Of a DNA stretch of 64,000 nt, positions 39,295 through 47,897 are shown in pieces. The stretch's first letter is position 1; the number at the start of each line of letters is the position of its first letter. Under the pieces are notes generated by a model, which was given only the letters and a program-made list of their open reading frames with translations, was not told the DNA's origin and did not search any database. A program made the position numbers and the translations under genes. This DNA is from Alphaproteobacteria bacterium. GTDB lineage: Bacteria; Pseudomonadota; Alphaproteobacteria; Reyranellales; Reyranellaceae. The stretch spans positions 124,001-188,000 of the forward strand of contig JAFKFL010000016.1 of the NCBI GenBank assembly GCA_017308235.1, read 5' to 3'.

Positions 39295-39776
39295 GCAAGC
39301 ACGTTCCCGACACGGCGGAGGCCAATGCCGGCCTCGCGACGGCGCGCGAGGCCTCGCGCAAGGACCATCAGCCCTACGACATTCGTCACATCAATGATGT
39401 CGAATGGGAGACAATCCGCTGGCCGGGCGAGACCGGTAAGATGCTGTTCCATCCGAGGCCCGAGCGGCCGACCGAACCCAACGCCGGCGTCCTGCGGCTC
39501 GAGCCGGGGGCCTATCATCCCGAGCACTATCACGGCTTCGCGCAGGTCTGGTACGTGCTGAAGGGCGAGTTCACGATCGGCGGGACTCTCTGCCGACCGG
39601 GCTCGATGCTGTTTCATCCCGACCCGCATTTCGAGGGCGAGTTCCGCACCGAGACGGGCGGCGAGATCCTGATCGTGCAGTATCCCGGTCCGTCGACCGG
39701 CGAGCGTCCGATCTATGCCGGCCGCTTCAACATGGCCGAGCGCAAGACGGTCGCCGAGGAACGTGTCGACCTTTGA
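39291..39776 (+). CDS. Cupin-domain protein
   Basis: This 161-residue single-domain cupin starts at ATG 39291. Cupin motif 1 is seen as GAYHPEHYHGFAQVWYVLKG (metal-type H and E/Q residues), and motif 2 as PGSMLFHPDPHFEGEFRTE. It may be an isomerase, dioxygenase or sensor; sequence does not decide. It is translationally coupled to the XRE-cupin regulator and ends in a long hairpin. Confidence 0.82.
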   Translation: MSKHVPDTAEANAGLATAREASRKDHQPYDIRHINDVEWETIRWPGETGKMLFHPRPERPTEPNAGVLRLEPGAYHPEHYHGFAQVWYVLKGEFTIGGTLCRPGSMLFHPDPHFEGEFRTETGGEILIVQYPGPSTGERPIYAGRFNMAERKTVAEERVDL

Positions 39777-39863
39777 TCTTCCGGACCGCGAGCTTCCAGC
39801 TCGCTCATACTTTTTTGGATTAGCGAGCCTATGAGCGAGCTGGAAGCCCGCGGTCCAGAAGAT
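39776..39863. terminator. Long inverted repeat, probable bidirectional terminator or mobile palindrome
   Basis: Arms 39776-39810 and 39829-39863 are 35 bases each and pair at 32 of 35 positions around an 18-base loop that starts with TTTTTT. The core arm is GGACCGCGAGCTTCCAGCTC. It starts on the last base of the cupin stop codon and ends immediately beside the stop of the opposite-strand korB-like gene. Two of the three mismatches are C-A in the plus-strand RNA but become G-U pairs in the minus-strand RNA. There is no long U-tract after the stem, so it is not a classical intrinsic terminator. Confidence 0.7.
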
Positions 39864-40919
39864 TTACCGCAGGCTGGCGTTGATGCGTTCCAGCTGCTCC
39901 GACCCCGGGCAGAGATCGGCGGTCTGAAGCGTGTTGAGCGGCGCGTCCACCGTGTTCAGGTTGGCATGCAGGTCGGTCGGGGTCGGATCGACATAGAGCA
40001 GGCCGGTTACGACCTCGCCTGACGCCAGGCCTTCCTGGACGCGCTTCATGGCCGAGACCTTGTCCGACGGGTCGTAGTCCTCGCCGAGCTTGCGCAGACG
40101 CAGGATCGAGCCGTCGTGTTGTTGCACTGTCGTCGCCGTGCCCGGCGCATAGTCGGCGGTAATCTCCTCGCGCTCCTCGATGAAGTCGAGGCGGTTCAGG
40201 GCCTCGTTGTGCTCGCGCACATACTCGTAGCTCTTGGTCGAGCCGGCGTGATTGTTGAAGGCGACGCAGGGGCTGATGACGTCGAGGAAGGCCGCACCCT
40301 TGTGCGACATCGCGGCCTTGATCAGCGGCACGAGCTGGTGCTTGTCGCCTGAGAAGGAGCGACCGACGAAGGTGGCGCCCATCAGGATGGCGAGCGAGAC
40401 CATGTCGATCGACGCGTCGGAGTTGGCGACGCCCTTCTTGCTGATCGAGCCCTTGTCGGCGGTGGCGGAGAACTGTCCCTTGGTGAGGCCGTACACGCCG
40501 TTGTTCATGACGACGTAGGTCATGTTCACGCCGCGCCGCATGATGTGGGCGAACTGGCCGAGCCCGATCGAGGCCGAGTCGCCGTCGCCCGACACGCCCA
40601 TGTAGATCAGGTCCTTGTTGGCGAGGTTGGCGCCCGTCATCACCGACGGCATTCGGCCGTGCACGGTGTTGAAGCCGTGGCTTGCGCCCACGAAATAGGT
40701 CGGCGCCTTGGACGAGCAGCCGATGCCGGAGAGCTTGGCGACCTGATGCGGCAGGATATCGAGCTCGTAGCAGGCCTGGATGATGGCGGCGCTGATCGAA
40801 TCATGGCCGCAGCCGGCGCACAGCGTCGAGACGGCGCCCTCGTAGTCGCGCCGGGTGAAGCCGGCCTTGTTCTTGACCAGCGACGGATGATGGAGCTTGG
40901 GCTTGGCGATGAAGGTCAT
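39864..40919 (-). CDS. 2-oxoacid:acceptor oxidoreductase, beta subunit (KorB-like)
   Basis: This 351-residue thiamine-diphosphate subunit of a 2-oxoacid:ferredoxin-type oxidoreductase has TLCAGCGHDSISAAI with conserved cysteines, SGIGCSSKAPTYF, and the TPP motif GVSGDGDSASIGLGQFAH ... NMTYVVMNNGVYGLTKGQFS. VISPCVAFNNHAG lies later. It decarboxylates 2-oxoglutarate (or another 2-oxoacid) with the alpha subunit and passes electrons to ferredoxin. Start ATG 40919 overlaps the alpha-subunit stop (ATGA). It is the last gene of a three-gene unit with korA-like and the flavoprotein. Confidence 0.92.
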   Translation of the reverse strand: MTFIAKPKLHHPSLVKNKAGFTRRDYEGAVSTLCAGCGHDSISAAIIQACYELDILPHQVAKLSGIGCSSKAPTYFVGASHGFNTVHGRMPSVMTGANLANKDLIYMGVSGDGDSASIGLGQFAHIMRRGVNMTYVVMNNGVYGLTKGQFSATADKGSISKKGVANSDASIDMVSLAILMGATFVGRSFSGDKHQLVPLIKAAMSHKGAAFLDVISPCVAFNNHAGSTKSYEYVREHNEALNRLDFIEEREEITADYAPGTATTVQQHDGSILRLRKLGEDYDPSDKVSAMKRVQEGLASGEVVTGLLYVDPTPTDLHANLNTVDAPLNTLQTADLCPGSEQLERINASLR

Positions 40920-42760
40920 GACGCTGCCTTGTCGAACGGTACAACCTTGAACTGGCCGAGCTTCTTGGCGATGTCGGCCGCGATGAAGCGCGCCGTGATC
41001 GGCGTGCCGTCATAGTGCAGGACGGGAACGACTTTGCGTGCGTCGAGCGTGAATTCGTTCATGATCATGGAACGCAGCTGGCCGTCGCGGTTCTGCTCGA
41101 CCACGAACACCTTGTCGTGCTCGTGGATGAAGTCTTCCACTGCTTGCGAGAACGGGAACGATCGCACGCGCAGCGCATTGACGTGATGGCCGTCAGCCTC
41201 GAGATGGTCGAGCGCCTCCGCCATGGCGGGGCTGGTCGAGCCGAAATAGATCACGCCGTAACGGGTGGCCTTGGGCGAGGAGTAGCGCAGTGGCTGCGGG
41301 GCGATCTTGGCTGCCGTGGCAAACTTCTTCTGCAGCCGCTCCATGTTGCGCACATAGACCGGTCCCTGCTCGGAATAGCGGGCGTACTCGTCCTTGGTCG
41401 TGCCGCGGGTGAAGTACGATCCCTTGGTCGGATGCGTGCCCGGATAGGTGCGGAAGGGAATGCCGTCGCCGTCGACATCGAGGTAGCGACCGAAGGTCTT
41501 GCCGGCGTCGAGATCCGCCGCCGTCATCACCTTGCCGCGGTCGAACACCCGCTTCTCGTCCCATTTGAAGGGCTCGCAGAGCCGATGGTTCATGCCGATG
41601 TCGAGGTCGGTCATGACGAAGATCGGCGTCTGCAGCCGGTCGGCGAGATCGAGCGCCTCGGCGGTGAACTCGAAGCACTCCTTCGGGTCCTCCGGGAACA
41701 GCAGGACGTGCTTGGTGTCGCCGTTCGAGGCATAGGCGCAGGAGAGCAGGTCCGACTGCTGCGTGCGCGTTGGCATGCCCGTCGACGGCCCACCGCGTTG
41801 CACATTCACGATCACCGCCGGCACCTCGGCAAACGAGGCAAGCCCGATGAACTCCGTCATCAGCGAGATGCCGGGGCCCGAGGTGCTGGTGAAGGCGCGT
41901 GAGCCGTTCCAGCCGGCGCCGATGACGATGCCGATCGAGGCAAGTTCGTCCTCCGCCTGAACGATCGCGTACTTGGCCTTGCCCGTCGCTTTGTCGTGCC
42001 GGAGCCGCTTGCAGTGGCTGGCGAACGCTTCGGCGAGTGAGGAGGAGGGGGTGATCGGGTACCAGGCGCACACCGTGGCGCCGCCATAGACCGCGCCCAG
42101 CGCGGCGGCGTTGTTGCCCTCGACGAAGATGCGGTTGCCGACATTGTTGGCGCGGCGGACTTTGATCTTCACGGCGTCGGTGTCGAGGTGCTGCTTGGCC
42201 CAGTCGCGGCCGAGCGCCAGCGCCTTGACGTTGGAATCGAGCAGCTTCTCCTTGCCCTTGTATTGCTCGCCGAACAGCCGCTCGATCTCCTTGGGATCGA
42301 TGTCGAGCAGGACGGAGAGCGCGCCGACGTAGATGATGTTCTTGAACAGCTGGCGCTGGCGGGCGTCGGTATAGGTGGCATTGCAAATCGCCGTCAGCGG
42401 CACGCCGATGACATTGACGTCCTCGCGGAAGGCGGAGGAGGGCATCGGCTTGGTGCTGTCATAGAACAGATAGCCGCCGGGCTCGATCTCCTTCACGTCC
42501 TCGGCCCAGGTCTGCGGGTTCATGGCGACCATCAGGTCGACGCCGCCGCGCCGGCCGAGGTAGCCTTTTTCCGTGACCCGCACCTCGTACCAAGTCGGCA
42601 GGCCCTGGATGTTGGAGGGGAAGATGTTGCGCGGGCTGACCGGCACGCCCATGCGCAGGATCGAGCGGGCGAACAGTTCGTTGGCGCTTGCCGATCCCGA
42701 TCCGTTGACGTTCGCGAACTTGACGACGAAGTCGTTAACGGCGGCTATTGCTGGCGGCAT
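40916..42760 (-). CDS. 2-oxoacid:acceptor oxidoreductase, fused gamma-alpha subunit (KorA-like)
   Basis: This 614-residue chain has the gamma domain (residues 1-190) fused before the alpha (PYR) domain. Gamma marks are FVVKFANVNGSGSASANELF and GGVDLMVAMNPQTWAEDVKE. Alpha marks are GNNAAALGAVYGGATVCAWY leading to PITPSSSLAEAF, TSTSGPGISLMTEFIGLA, and VNVQRGGPSTGMPTRTQQSD. Together with the beta subunit it makes a ferredoxin-linked 2-oxoacid oxidoreductase, likely for 2-oxoglutarate in an aerobic alphaproteobacterium. I choose ATG 42760 with GGAG upstream; the longer frame overlaps the flavoprotein C-terminus. It overlaps that gene by 16 bases. Confidence 0.92.
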   Translation of the reverse strand: MPPAIAAVNDFVVKFANVNGSGSASANELFARSILRMGVPVSPRNIFPSNIQGLPTWYEVRVTEKGYLGRRGGVDLMVAMNPQTWAEDVKEIEPGGYLFYDSTKPMPSSAFREDVNVIGVPLTAICNATYTDARQRQLFKNIIYVGALSVLLDIDPKEIERLFGEQYKGKEKLLDSNVKALALGRDWAKQHLDTDAVKIKVRRANNVGNRIFVEGNNAAALGAVYGGATVCAWYPITPSSSLAEAFASHCKRLRHDKATGKAKYAIVQAEDELASIGIVIGAGWNGSRAFTSTSGPGISLMTEFIGLASFAEVPAVIVNVQRGGPSTGMPTRTQQSDLLSCAYASNGDTKHVLLFPEDPKECFEFTAEALDLADRLQTPIFVMTDLDIGMNHRLCEPFKWDEKRVFDRGKVMTAADLDAGKTFGRYLDVDGDGIPFRTYPGTHPTKGSYFTRGTTKDEYARYSEQGPVYVRNMERLQKKFATAAKIAPQPLRYSSPKATRYGVIYFGSTSPAMAEALDHLEADGHHVNALRVRSFPFSQAVEDFIHEHDKVFVVEQNRDGQLRSMIMNEFTLDARKVVPVLHYDGTPITARFIAADIAKKLGQFKVVPFDKAAS

Positions 42761-44568
42761 GCGTGCTCCGCTTGCGTCATTTCCATGTAGTACTTGCGCA
42801 TGTCCCATGCACCGGTCGGGCAGCGCTCGGCGCAGAGCCCGCAATGCAGGCAGACGTCCTCGTCCTTGACCATGGCTCGGCCGGTCTTGAGGTCGTTGCC
42901 GATATAGAGATCCTGGGTCGGATTGAGCGCCGGGGCGAGGAGTCGGCCGCGCAGGTCCTTCTCCTCACCATTCTCGGTGAAGGTGATGCAGTCCATCGGG
43001 CAGATGTCGACGCAGGCGTCACACTCGATGCAGAGCTTGCCGGTGAAGACCGTCTGCACGTCGCAATTCAGGCACCGTTGTGCTTCGTCGAAGGCGAGCT
43101 TGGGATCGAAGCCCAGCTCGACCTCGGCCATGATGTCCTTCAGCGCCTCCTGCTTGGCGCGATGCGGCACCTTGAAGCGATGGTCGATCGTGGGCGCGTT
43201 GTCGTAGCTCCACTCGTGGATGCCCATCTTCTGGCTCACGATATTGACGTCCGGTGCGGGCCGCTCCTCGACCTTTTCGCCGGTGAGCAGCTTGTGGATC
43301 GAGATCGCGGCATCATGGCCGTGCGCTGCGGCCCAGATGATGTTCTTCGGTCCGAACGCGGCATCGCCGCCGAAGAACACGTTCTTCACCGTGCTCTGCA
43401 GCGTCGCCTCGTCGAGCTTGGGCAGGCCCCACTTGTCGAACTCGATCCCGGCATCCTTCTCGATCCAGGGGAAGGCGTTCTCCTGGCCGATCGCGACCAA
43501 CACGTCGTCGCATTCGAAGTGCTGGTCGGGCTCGCCCGACGGCACCAGCGAACGGCGGCCCTTGGCGTCGTACTCGGCGCGCACCTTCTCGAACAGCACG
43601 CCGGTGATCTTGCCGTTCTTGTGCGTGACTTCCTTCGGCACCAGGAAGTTCAGGATGGGGATGTCTTCGCCCATCGCGTCTTCCTTCTCCCACGGCGAGG
43701 CCTTCATCTCCTCGAAGCCGGAGCGGACGATCACCTTCACGTCCTGGCCGCCAAGCCGGCGCGCGGTGCGGCAGCAGTCCATCGCGGTGTTGCCGCCGCC
43801 CAGCACGATCACGCGCTTGCCGACCTTGGTCGTGTGGCCGAACGAGACCGACGACAGCCAGTCGATGCCGATATGGATGTTGGCGGCCGCTTCCTGGCGG
43901 CCCGGCACGTCGAGCTCGCGGCCGCGCGGTGCGCCGCAGCCGACGAACACCGCGTCATAGCCTTCGGCCAGGATCTTCTTCATCGAGTCGATCTTCTGAT
44001 GGCGGAACTCGATGTTGCCGATATCGGTGATGAAGCCCACTTCCTCGTCAATCACGGACTCTGGCAGGCGGAAGTGCGGGATCTGCGTGCGGATGAAGCC
44101 GCCGAGCTTGGGATCCTGGTCGTAGATCACAATCTCGTAACCCAGCACCGCCAGATCGCGGGCGACGGTAAGCGAGGCAGGTCCGCCGCCTATGCAGGCG
44201 ATGCGCTTGCCGTTCTTGGCCGGCGCCTTGGGCATGCGCTCGCCGATGTCGTCGTCCTTATAGTCGGCGGCAACGCGCTTCAGGCGACAGATCGCGACCG
44301 GCTCCTTCTTGCCCTTGACCAGAGTCTCGTCCTCGACGCGGCTGCGTCGGCAGGCTGGTTCGCAGGGGCGGTCGCAGGTGCGGCCGAGGATTCCGGGGAA
44401 GACGTTCGACTTCCAATTGATCATGTAGGCGTCGGAATACCGTCCGTGGGCGATCAGTCGGATGTATTCGGGAACCGGGGTGTGCGCCGGGCACGCCCAT
44501 TGGCAATCCACCACCTTGTGGAAGTAGTCGGGATTCGTGATGTCGGTCGGCTTCAAAACTGAACTCAC
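42745..44568 (-). CDS. GltD-like NAD(P)H flavoprotein with two C-terminal [4Fe-4S] clusters
   Basis: This 607-residue flavoprotein resembles the small subunit of glutamate synthase. N-terminal cysteines CQWACPAHTPVPEYI and CDRPCEPACRR bind Fe-S clusters. FAD site: ACIGGGPASLTVARDLAVLG. NAD(P)H site: VIVLGGGNTAMDCCRTARRL. The C-terminus adds a ferredoxin-like region with CIECDACVDICPMDC and CLHCGLCAERCPTGA. It probably transfers electrons between NAD(P)H and ferredoxin or the Kor enzyme, since it is fused in operon with korA-korB. The start is GTG 44568 with only a weak ribosome site. The unit resembles three-gene clusters seen in several alphaproteobacteria. Confidence 0.9.
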   Translation of the reverse strand: MSSVLKPTDITNPDYFHKVVDCQWACPAHTPVPEYIRLIAHGRYSDAYMINWKSNVFPGILGRTCDRPCEPACRRSRVEDETLVKGKKEPVAICRLKRVAADYKDDDIGERMPKAPAKNGKRIACIGGGPASLTVARDLAVLGYEIVIYDQDPKLGGFIRTQIPHFRLPESVIDEEVGFITDIGNIEFRHQKIDSMKKILAEGYDAVFVGCGAPRGRELDVPGRQEAAANIHIGIDWLSSVSFGHTTKVGKRVIVLGGGNTAMDCCRTARRLGGQDVKVIVRSGFEEMKASPWEKEDAMGEDIPILNFLVPKEVTHKNGKITGVLFEKVRAEYDAKGRRSLVPSGEPDQHFECDDVLVAIGQENAFPWIEKDAGIEFDKWGLPKLDEATLQSTVKNVFFGGDAAFGPKNIIWAAAHGHDAAISIHKLLTGEKVEERPAPDVNIVSQKMGIHEWSYDNAPTIDHRFKVPHRAKQEALKDIMAEVELGFDPKLAFDEAQRCLNCDVQTVFTGKLCIECDACVDICPMDCITFTENGEEKDLRGRLLAPALNPTQDLYIGNDLKTGRAMVKDEDVCLHCGLCAERCPTGAWDMRKYYMEMTQAEHACRQQ

Positions 44569-44727
44569 TTCGGGCTGCCCGCAGCAGCGGCCGAGCTTGG
44601 ATGAACAACGATTTACTCTAACTCAAACGGGGTGCGCATTGGGGAGATTCACACACAATACGTCAAGGATTCTATATGAGGTCTGGTTGCTCTGGGGCGG
44701 CAATTCCCTATGCGACAAAAGGGCTTA

Positions 44728-45534
44728 TCAAGTGCCAGGTTGCCGATGACGGAACTGGCTGGGAGAAGCTCCCGCAGCGCGACGGAACATAGCGCTGAAG
44801 GCGCTGACGCTCTCGTAGCCCAGATCGAAGGCGACACGGGTCACGGGTTCGCCGGCACCCAATCGGCCCATTGCTTCGAGGACGCGGGCTTGCTGGCGCC
44901 AGCCGCCGAAGGTCATACCCGTCTCGCTCTGGAAGCGGCGGGCGAGGGTGCGGGCGCTCGCATGCGCCACGGGCGCCCAATCCTCCAAGGGCCGTACATC
45001 GCCAGGATTGCCCAGCAGCGCTTGGCAGACCGCCCTCAAGCGCGGGTCGCGCGGCATCGGAAGTTGCAGGGGCAGGAACTGTAGGCCGCGCAGTTCCGCC
45101 AGGATCAACGCCATAACGTGGCCGCCTGGTCCTTTCTCGTCGTACTTCAGGGGCAATTCTGTCGCGCGCACGATCAGTTCGCGCAGCAAGGAAGAGACGG
45201 GCAACACGCGACATTCATCGGGCATCGAGGCCGCCACGTCGTCGTGCAGATAGAGCGTGCGCATCGTGACATCGGCCAGCATCTCGATGCTGTGCGTCAC
45301 GCCCGCCGGCATCCATAGCGCGCGCTGCGGCGGCACGATCCACACGCCGTCGTCGGTCGCCACACGCATCGTGCCGGTAGTCGCGTAGATGAGCTGCGCG
45401 CGCTCGTGTCGGTGCGGCAGGATCTTGAAGCCGGCCGCGAAGTCCTTGGGCATGGCCACGACGGCCCGCGGGACATGCTGATAGTCCTCAGGATTGGTGG
45501 AGCGCGTCGACCGGGTTTGGCTGTTTTTCGACAT
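44728..45534 (-). CDS. AraC family regulator with cupin sensor domain
   Basis: This 268-residue regulator has an N-terminal cupin domain (HRHERAQLIYATTGTMRV, PPQRALWMPAGVTHSIEM). The C-terminal AraC domain follows with two helix-turn-helix units (SARTLARRFQSETGMTFGGW and VTRVAFDLGYESVSAFSAMF). The ATG 45534 is used because upstream sequence is the AraC/MFS intergenic region. It is divergent from the MFS gene at 45601, a common arrangement (as in NimR/NimT) in which it controls the exporter. Confidence 0.9.
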   Translation of the reverse strand: MSKNSQTRSTRSTNPEDYQHVPRAVVAMPKDFAAGFKILPHRHERAQLIYATTGTMRVATDDGVWIVPPQRALWMPAGVTHSIEMLADVTMRTLYLHDDVAASMPDECRVLPVSSLLRELIVRATELPLKYDEKGPGGHVMALILAELRGLQFLPLQLPMPRDPRLRAVCQALLGNPGDVRPLEDWAPVAHASARTLARRFQSETGMTFGGWRQQARVLEAMGRLGAGEPVTRVAFDLGYESVSAFSAMFRRAAGASPSQFRHRQPGT

Positions 45535-45537
45535 CAC

Positions 45538-45563
45538 TTGGCATTTTAGCGCAAGACAGCCAA
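45538..45563. promoter_or_regulatory. Short inverted repeat in the AraC-MFS divergent region
   Basis: TTGGC at 45538-45542 and GCCAA at 45559-45563 flank a 16-base spacer (ATTTTAGCGCAAGACA), just beyond the regulator's start codon. It is a candidate operator for the divergent pair, but the arms are only 5 bases, so it may be chance. Confidence 0.3.
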
Positions 45564-45600
45564 AGGCGCTCTCCCTAATCTTTGTCCAGGAGACGCTTCG

Positions 45601-46788
45601 ATGAAGTTCAGTAGCCCGACCTCGCTTTTGCTCAACCTCGGCCACGCCCTGGATCACTGGGTGTTGGTGATCTTCCTCTACACGGTGAGCGTGATCGCCG
45701 GCATCTGGGGTGCCGATTGGCACGAGCTCACGCCTTATGCCTTCGGTGCCTCGTTCATGTTCGGCGCGGGCTCGATCGTCTCGGGCAAGCTCGGTGACCA
45801 GTGGGGCCGGCGCGCCATGATGATCATCTTCTTCGCCGGCATGGGTCTTTCCTGTCTCCTGATCGCGCTTTGCCAGAACAAGTGGCAGATCGGCCTTGCG
45901 ATGACTCTGATGGGCGCTTTCGCGTCGATCTATCATCCGGTCGGCATCCCGATGCTGGTCCAGGGCGCGGAGAAGCCGGGCCTGGTGATCGGCGTGAACG
46001 GCCTGGTCGGCAATCTCGGGATCGCCATCGGCTCCAGCCTCTCCGTCCTGCTGGCCACGCGCTACGGCTGGCAGATGGCCTATGTCGTGCCGGGCATCGT
46101 GGGCCTCGTCGCAGCCGTTCTGTTCGTCGCCTTCGTGCCGAAGGAAGTGGAAGCACCGGCCAGGCGCAAGTCGAAGATCCTCGACATGCCGCCCAACGTT
46201 ATGGCGCGCGTCTTCTTCATCATGACCTGCGCCGCTATCTCCGGCAGCATCGTGTTCAACTTCACGACCAACTCCAACGGCGAGATGCTAAAGGCGCGCC
46301 TCGCCGAGCTTGCGGCCGATCCGTGGTTGCTGAGTATCGTGCTGGTCGCCGTATTCACGATCGCATCGATCGCGCAGATCGCGGTCGGTCTGCTGATCGA
46401 TCGCTTCCCATTGAAGACCATCTACCTGCCGATCCTGCTCGCGCAGGTCCCGCTGTTCGTGCTCGCGGCCTATACCGAAGGCTGGTCGCTCGTCTTCGTC
46501 ACGACCTTGTTCATGGTGTTCGTGTTCGGCGCTATCCCGTTCACCGACGCGATGATCGTGCGCTTCGTCGACGACCGCATGCGCAGCCGCGTAACCGGCA
46601 TGCGGCTCGCCATTGGCTTCGGCGTGAGTTCGCTGGTGGTCGCGGCGATCGGCCCGTCGGTGAAGGCCGCTGGTTTCCCGACCCTGCTACTGGCGCTCGC
46701 CGCCGTCGCGGCTTGCACCATGCTTGCGATCTCGTTCCTGCCGAACGAACGGCACATGGCCACGGCTGCGCTCAAGCCTGCGGAGTAG
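45601..46788 (+). CDS. MFS transporter
   Basis: This 395-residue member of the major facilitator superfamily has about 12 transmembrane helices. The MFS motif A loop is visible as GKLGDQWGRRAMMII between helices 2 and 3, and IYHPVGIPMLVQG in helix 4 is reminiscent of the fosmidomycin-resistance (Fsr) type. ATG 45601 has AGGAG upstream. It is divergent from the AraC regulator, likely inducible, and probably exports a small organic compound. Substrate is unknown. Confidence 0.88.
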   Translation: MKFSSPTSLLLNLGHALDHWVLVIFLYTVSVIAGIWGADWHELTPYAFGASFMFGAGSIVSGKLGDQWGRRAMMIIFFAGMGLSCLLIALCQNKWQIGLAMTLMGAFASIYHPVGIPMLVQGAEKPGLVIGVNGLVGNLGIAIGSSLSVLLATRYGWQMAYVVPGIVGLVAAVLFVAFVPKEVEAPARRKSKILDMPPNVMARVFFIMTCAAISGSIVFNFTTNSNGEMLKARLAELAADPWLLSIVLVAVFTIASIAQIAVGLLIDRFPLKTIYLPILLAQVPLFVLAAYTEGWSLVFVTTLFMVFVFGAIPFTDAMIVRFVDDRMRSRVTGMRLAIGFGVSSLVVAAIGPSVKAAGFPTLLLALAAVAACTMLAISFLPNERHMATAALKPAE

Positions 46789-46882
46789 GGCGTCTCGCCA
46801 AGGTTCGGGCTGCCAAGTTGAAGTCGCCCACCTGAGAATCTAAGGTCGCCGACGCAGGATAGTGAACGCGAGGTGAGCCTGC

Positions 46883-47851
46883 TTGGGGAGAGCTGTCATC
46901 ACCTTGGTGACGACCAAGGATATCTACGTCGGCATGGCAATCGCGTTGGCGCGATCGTTCCTGTACTGGAATCGCGATCAGGAAATCGACTTTCACCTCG
47001 TCACCGATCTCGATGTCGACCTTCCCCGGGACCTGAAAAGCATTCGGGTCGTTCGCGTCCCGCGCGGCGAACTCGGCATTGGCTTCTCGCCGAAGCTTCA
47101 TCTCGACAAGCTTGCGCCCGCCGAACAGACGCTCTTCATCGACGCCGACTGTCTTTGCCTCGGCCCGCTTTCCGATGTCTTCGATCGCTTCGCCGGCCAT
47201 GCGGTGTCGGTATTCGGCAGCGAGCTTTCCACGGGGCACTGGTTCGGGGATATCGAACCGCTCTGCGCCCGCTTCGCCGTGCCGGCCCTGCCGTCCTTCA
47301 ACGGCGGCGTGTACTACGTCGAGCCTGGAGAGAAAGCCTCGGCGATCTATGCCCGCGCTCGCGCGCTGGAGCCGGACTATGACGCGATCGGCCTCGTTCG
47401 TTTGAGAGGCAGACCCAATGACGAGATCCTCGTGTCGATCGCGATGGCCGAATTCGGCGCGCACTCCATCCCCGACGACGGCACGATCTTCGCCTGCCTG
47501 GAACATTTCCCGCTCATCCACCAGTTGAGCGTCCTTGACGGCATATGTCGAATGTCGAATCCGCCAGAACCCCATCGCCTGCACGATCCCAAACGCCCCG
47601 CCGGACACGCGGCTCCCCGCCGGATCGCGCACTTCCTCAATTCCTACACCGAACACTGGCGTTATCGCGCCGAAGTCCTGAAGCTGCGCCTGATCCTCGA
47701 GAGCGGGATGCCCGGATTGTTGGCCCGACCGCTGGCGGAAACGTCAGTCGCATTTCCCGGATGGTCGGTGGAAGTCGCGAAGAATATCCTTCGCCCGGCA
47801 TATCGGAAGCTGTTCGGCGTTCGCCCGATCGCTCCCAGCAAGCGCATCTAG
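46883..47851 (+). CDS. Glycosyltransferase-like protein (GT8/nucleotide-diphospho-sugar transferase fold)
   Basis: This 322-residue soluble protein shows features of the GT-A fold: an N-terminal strand AVITLVTTKDIYVGMAIALA and the metal/sugar-nucleotide motif LFIDADCLCLGPL (DxD type) near residue 85. FNGGVYYVEPGEKASAIYAR is the acceptor-site type F-N-x-G segment. The start is TTG 46883 with GAGGTGAG 7 bases upstream; no ATG fits. A sugar- or glycerol-like transfer is plausible, but no partner genes for polysaccharide synthesis are nearby. Confidence in function is moderate. Confidence 0.6.
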   Translation: MGRAVITLVTTKDIYVGMAIALARSFLYWNRDQEIDFHLVTDLDVDLPRDLKSIRVVRVPRGELGIGFSPKLHLDKLAPAEQTLFIDADCLCLGPLSDVFDRFAGHAVSVFGSELSTGHWFGDIEPLCARFAVPALPSFNGGVYYVEPGEKASAIYARARALEPDYDAIGLVRLRGRPNDEILVSIAMAEFGAHSIPDDGTIFACLEHFPLIHQLSVLDGICRMSNPPEPHRLHDPKRPAGHAAPRRIAHFLNSYTEHWRYRAEVLKLRLILESGMPGLLARPLAETSVAFPGWSVEVAKNILRPAYRKLFGVRPIAPSKRI

Positions 47852-47897
47852 GCTTCGACCGTCGGAACCAACCCACTGTCAATCGAGGGGGACACTT

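Noticed and set aside
42748..44562. A 604-codon open frame on the plus strand opposite the GltD-like flavoprotein.
   Set aside because: It is the mirror of a GC-rich gene with strong third-position bias; it shows no recognisable motifs and the minus-strand gene explains the region.
44569..44727. Promoter search for the flavoprotein-KorAB unit.
   Set aside because: A TTGACG with 17-base spacing is followed by CCCAAT, not a credible -10; I did not list it.
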